Source: Tenacibaculum larymnensis (GTDB lineage Bacteria; Bacteroidota; Bacteroidia; Flavobacteriales; Flavobacteriaceae). From it: a stretch of DNA of 64,000 bases. Shown piece by piece: positions 62,695 through 64,000 of the stretch (positions within the stretch are counted from its first letter, which is position 1; every line of letters starts with the position of its first letter). Location of the stretch: positions 558,001-622,000 of the forward strand of contig NZ_JAIWJY010000001.1 of the NCBI RefSeq assembly GCF_028829235.1. Reading direction: 5' to 3'. The notes under the pieces are model-generated. The model was not told where the DNA came from and ran no database searches. It saw only the letters and a list, made by a program, of their open reading frames with translations. The translations under genes were made by a program, and so were the position numbers.

Positions 62695-62795
62695 TTTGTA
62701 ATTTTAAGCTCTAATTATTGATTTTTGTATTACTTTCGAATGAGGAACAAATTTATTAAAATTTAACAGCAAAAATTAAATTCAAACAACAACTT

Positions 62796-63731
62796 ATGCA
62801 CAAAAAACTAGCATCGGATTTAACCAGTTTAGCACACAGTATCTTACAGATGAAAAATAGAGAAGATGTGTTTGAGTTAAAACAAAAAGCATATGAGGTT
62901 TACGAAAAACTTTCGGTTTTAGCGTATGTAGAAGAATATATAAATAACACTCCAAATCCAACAAAAACCAAAGAAGAGCTGTTAAAAGAAGTTTTACTTG
63001 CTGAAGAAAAAAAGCAGGCAGAAACGATGGAAGAAATTTTGTCTAAAGTAGAAGAGGTAAGTGTAGAGGAAGAGGTTATAGGTGATTTAGGTGCTGATAT
63101 AGAAAAGACGGAACAACCAATTCAATCAATTCAAGAAGAAGAAAAAGTAGAAAAGTCTGTAGAAGAAAAGGTACAAAAGGAAGAACCTTTAGAAGATAGA
63201 AAAGTACATCACTTAGAAGAAGACTTAAAAGAAAAGTTTGAGCAAGAAGCAGATGAAATAGCTGAAAAAGTAATAGAAGGAATTAGTGAAGAAATAATTA
63301 CTAATGAAATTATTGAGCAGCCTTTTGATGAGTTAGAAGAACTATTACATGGAGATGCTGACGATGTAAAAAATGATGTAAAAGATGTTGGAGAAAGAAA
63401 AACTCCAACTTTAGAAGATGAGTTACAAGATACCATTTCGGTTGATGTTATGACAGACTTATTCACTAAAGCAACACCTAAGAAATCATTAAATGACCAC
63501 TTTCAAACTACAATTCAAATTGATTTGAATGACAGGATTGCTTTTGTTAAACATTTGTTTAATGGAGATCAAAACGATTTTAACAGAGTAGTATCTCAAC
63601 TAAATACTATTAAAACAGAAAAAGAAGCGAAAAAGTTTATCAATAAAATGATAAAACCAGATTATGACTGGTCGGAAAAAGAAGAATATGAAAATAGGTT
63701 GTTGGAAATCATTGAAAGAAGGTTTGCTTAG
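62796..63731 (+). CDS. Acidic, coiled-coil-rich conserved protein of unknown function
   Basis: 311 residues. An N-terminal helical domain (1-75, LAHSILQMKNREDVFELKQKA) and a C-terminal domain (about 225-311, LNDHFQTTIQIDLNDRIAFVKHLFNG, ending VIERRFA-like) flank a very Glu/Val/Lys-rich linker (about 75-215). No signal peptide and no enzymatic motif are seen. I recall similar proteins in Flavobacteriaceae, often annotated as hypothetical. The stop is immediately followed by the ATG of a glycosyltransferase gene (TAGATG), so the two are coupled. Confidence 0.65.
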   Translation: MHKKLASDLTSLAHSILQMKNREDVFELKQKAYEVYEKLSVLAYVEEYINNTPNPTKTKEELLKEVLLAEEKKQAETMEEILSKVEEVSVEEEVIGDLGADIEKTEQPIQSIQEEEKVEKSVEEKVQKEEPLEDRKVHHLEEDLKEKFEQEADEIAEKVIEGISEEIITNEIIEQPFDELEELLHGDADDVKNDVKDVGERKTPTLEDELQDTISVDVMTDLFTKATPKKSLNDHFQTTIQIDLNDRIAFVKHLFNGDQNDFNRVVSQLNTIKTEKEAKKFINKMIKPDYDWSEKEEYENRLLEIIERRFA

Positions 63732-64000
63732 ATGAATTCTAATCTTATAGTTATACATACTCACTTTCATAAACGAAGAACAGGTGTTACAAGAAGTATT
63801 GAAAACATACTTCCTGAATTAAAGAGGTTGTGTACGACTTATTTGTATGGGTATGGCATAGAAGGAGAAAAAATTACAGTTTCTCAGTTAAAAAAGTTAC
63901 TGTTTTCCAAAGAAAATATAGTCGTTCATTGTCATCGTAACAATGAAATTTTAAAAATGCTACGGTATAGAACTTTAGGAGCAAAATTCAAACTAGTAGC
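63732..64000 (+). CDS. Glycosyltransferase-like protein (3' truncated by window edge)
   Basis: The first 89 residues are in the window. The start MNSNLIVIHTHFHKRRTGVTRSIENILPEL carries the TGVTRS-type donor/acceptor loop common in GT-B fold glycosyltransferases of family 4. Later, IVVHCHRNNEILKML contains the HxHRNNE motif seen in such enzymes of Bacteroidota. The ATG abuts the previous stop. The GT-B catalytic half is outside the window, so substrate cannot be named. Confidence 0.7.
   Translation, partial: MNSNLIVIHTHFHKRRTGVTRSIENILPELKRLCTTYLYGYGIEGEKITVSQLKKLLFSKENIVVHCHRNNEILKMLRYRTLGAKFKLV

Noticed and set aside
1..64000. CRISPR arrays, tRNA/rRNA genes, insertion sequences, prophage or restriction/defence genes
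   Set aside because: No regularly spaced repeats, cloverleaf sequences, transposases, integrases or nuclease-methylase pairs were found on either strand.

Overview
This 64 kb window is ordinary AT-rich chromosome of a member of the Flavobacteriaceae, probably a marine genus such as Tenacibaculum or Polaribacter. The genus is inference. The family call rests on SprA of the gliding/type IX secretion machinery, a secreted peptidase with a type IX C-terminal sorting domain, many SusC-like and other TonB-dependent outer-membrane proteins, an S46 dipeptidyl-peptidase, and -7 promoter elements of the Bacteroidota type TAnnTTTG. I see no tRNA, rRNA, CRISPR array, insertion sequence, prophage or integron. 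Coding density is high and almost every convergent gene pair is separated by a perfect hairpin terminator.

Layout. 1-10.6 kb (+): end of ruvA, the giant sprA, gcvH, a VanZ-like gene, two tandem TonB-type energy transducers, and a WbpD-like hexapeptide acetyltransferase, followed by a candidate small RNA. 10.7-17.7 kb (-): a tightly packed six-gene operon that starts with an FAD/NAD(P) oxidoreductase and a membrane polyferredoxin and ends with three glycosyltransferases. 17.8-21 kb (+): an outer-membrane barrel, a GH113-like lipoprotein and a short BamA-like protein. 21-26.7 kb (-): S46 peptidase, sterol-desaturase-like protein, PiT phosphate transporter, hemD and a DUF4271 gene. 26.8-31.7 kb: polyprenol-phosphate mannosyltransferase, dihydroorotase, DUF4296 lipoprotein, an epimerase on the other strand, and tyrS. 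31.8-36 kb: a copper-uptake locus (Cys-rich peptide, CNGKC protein, OprC-like receptor), DUF2911 and a small barrel. 36-44 kb: methyltransferase, leuS, lipoprotein, membrane protein, FemAB/GNAT-like protein, TesB thioesterase. 44-57 kb: a phosphorus-related zone holding a phosphate-type porin plus a PiT-PhoU transporter, a metallophosphoesterase, a type IX-secreted M28 peptidase, and a SusC-like receptor/DUF5689 lipoprotein pair divergent from an endonuclease/exonuclease/phosphatase. 57-64 kb: conserved small gene, OsmC-recJ, an AhpD-like protein, mscL, tdk-alr, an acidic protein and the start of a glycosyltransferase.

The strongest new signal is regulatory. Three promoters in the phosphorus zone (porin, PiT-PhoU, and SusC-like receptor/DUF5689) carry tandem 7-bp repeats of the TTAACAT type at exact 11-bp spacing, the architecture of a PhoB/PhoP box, just upstream of a TTTG-type -7 element. 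I propose a phosphate-starvation regulon that couples orthophosphate uptake with extracellular nuclease-based scavenging. Other points of note are a well-formed promoter driving a roughly 70-nt hairpin-pyrimidine-hairpin RNA at 10.6 kb, a perfect inverted repeat covering the start codon of the second tonB gene, two sigma-54-like promoters, a diagnostic Arg that makes the S46 enzyme DPP11-like, an OprC-type CxxxM/HxM copper signature, and a FemAB-like gene with no canonical start codon where homology would place one.
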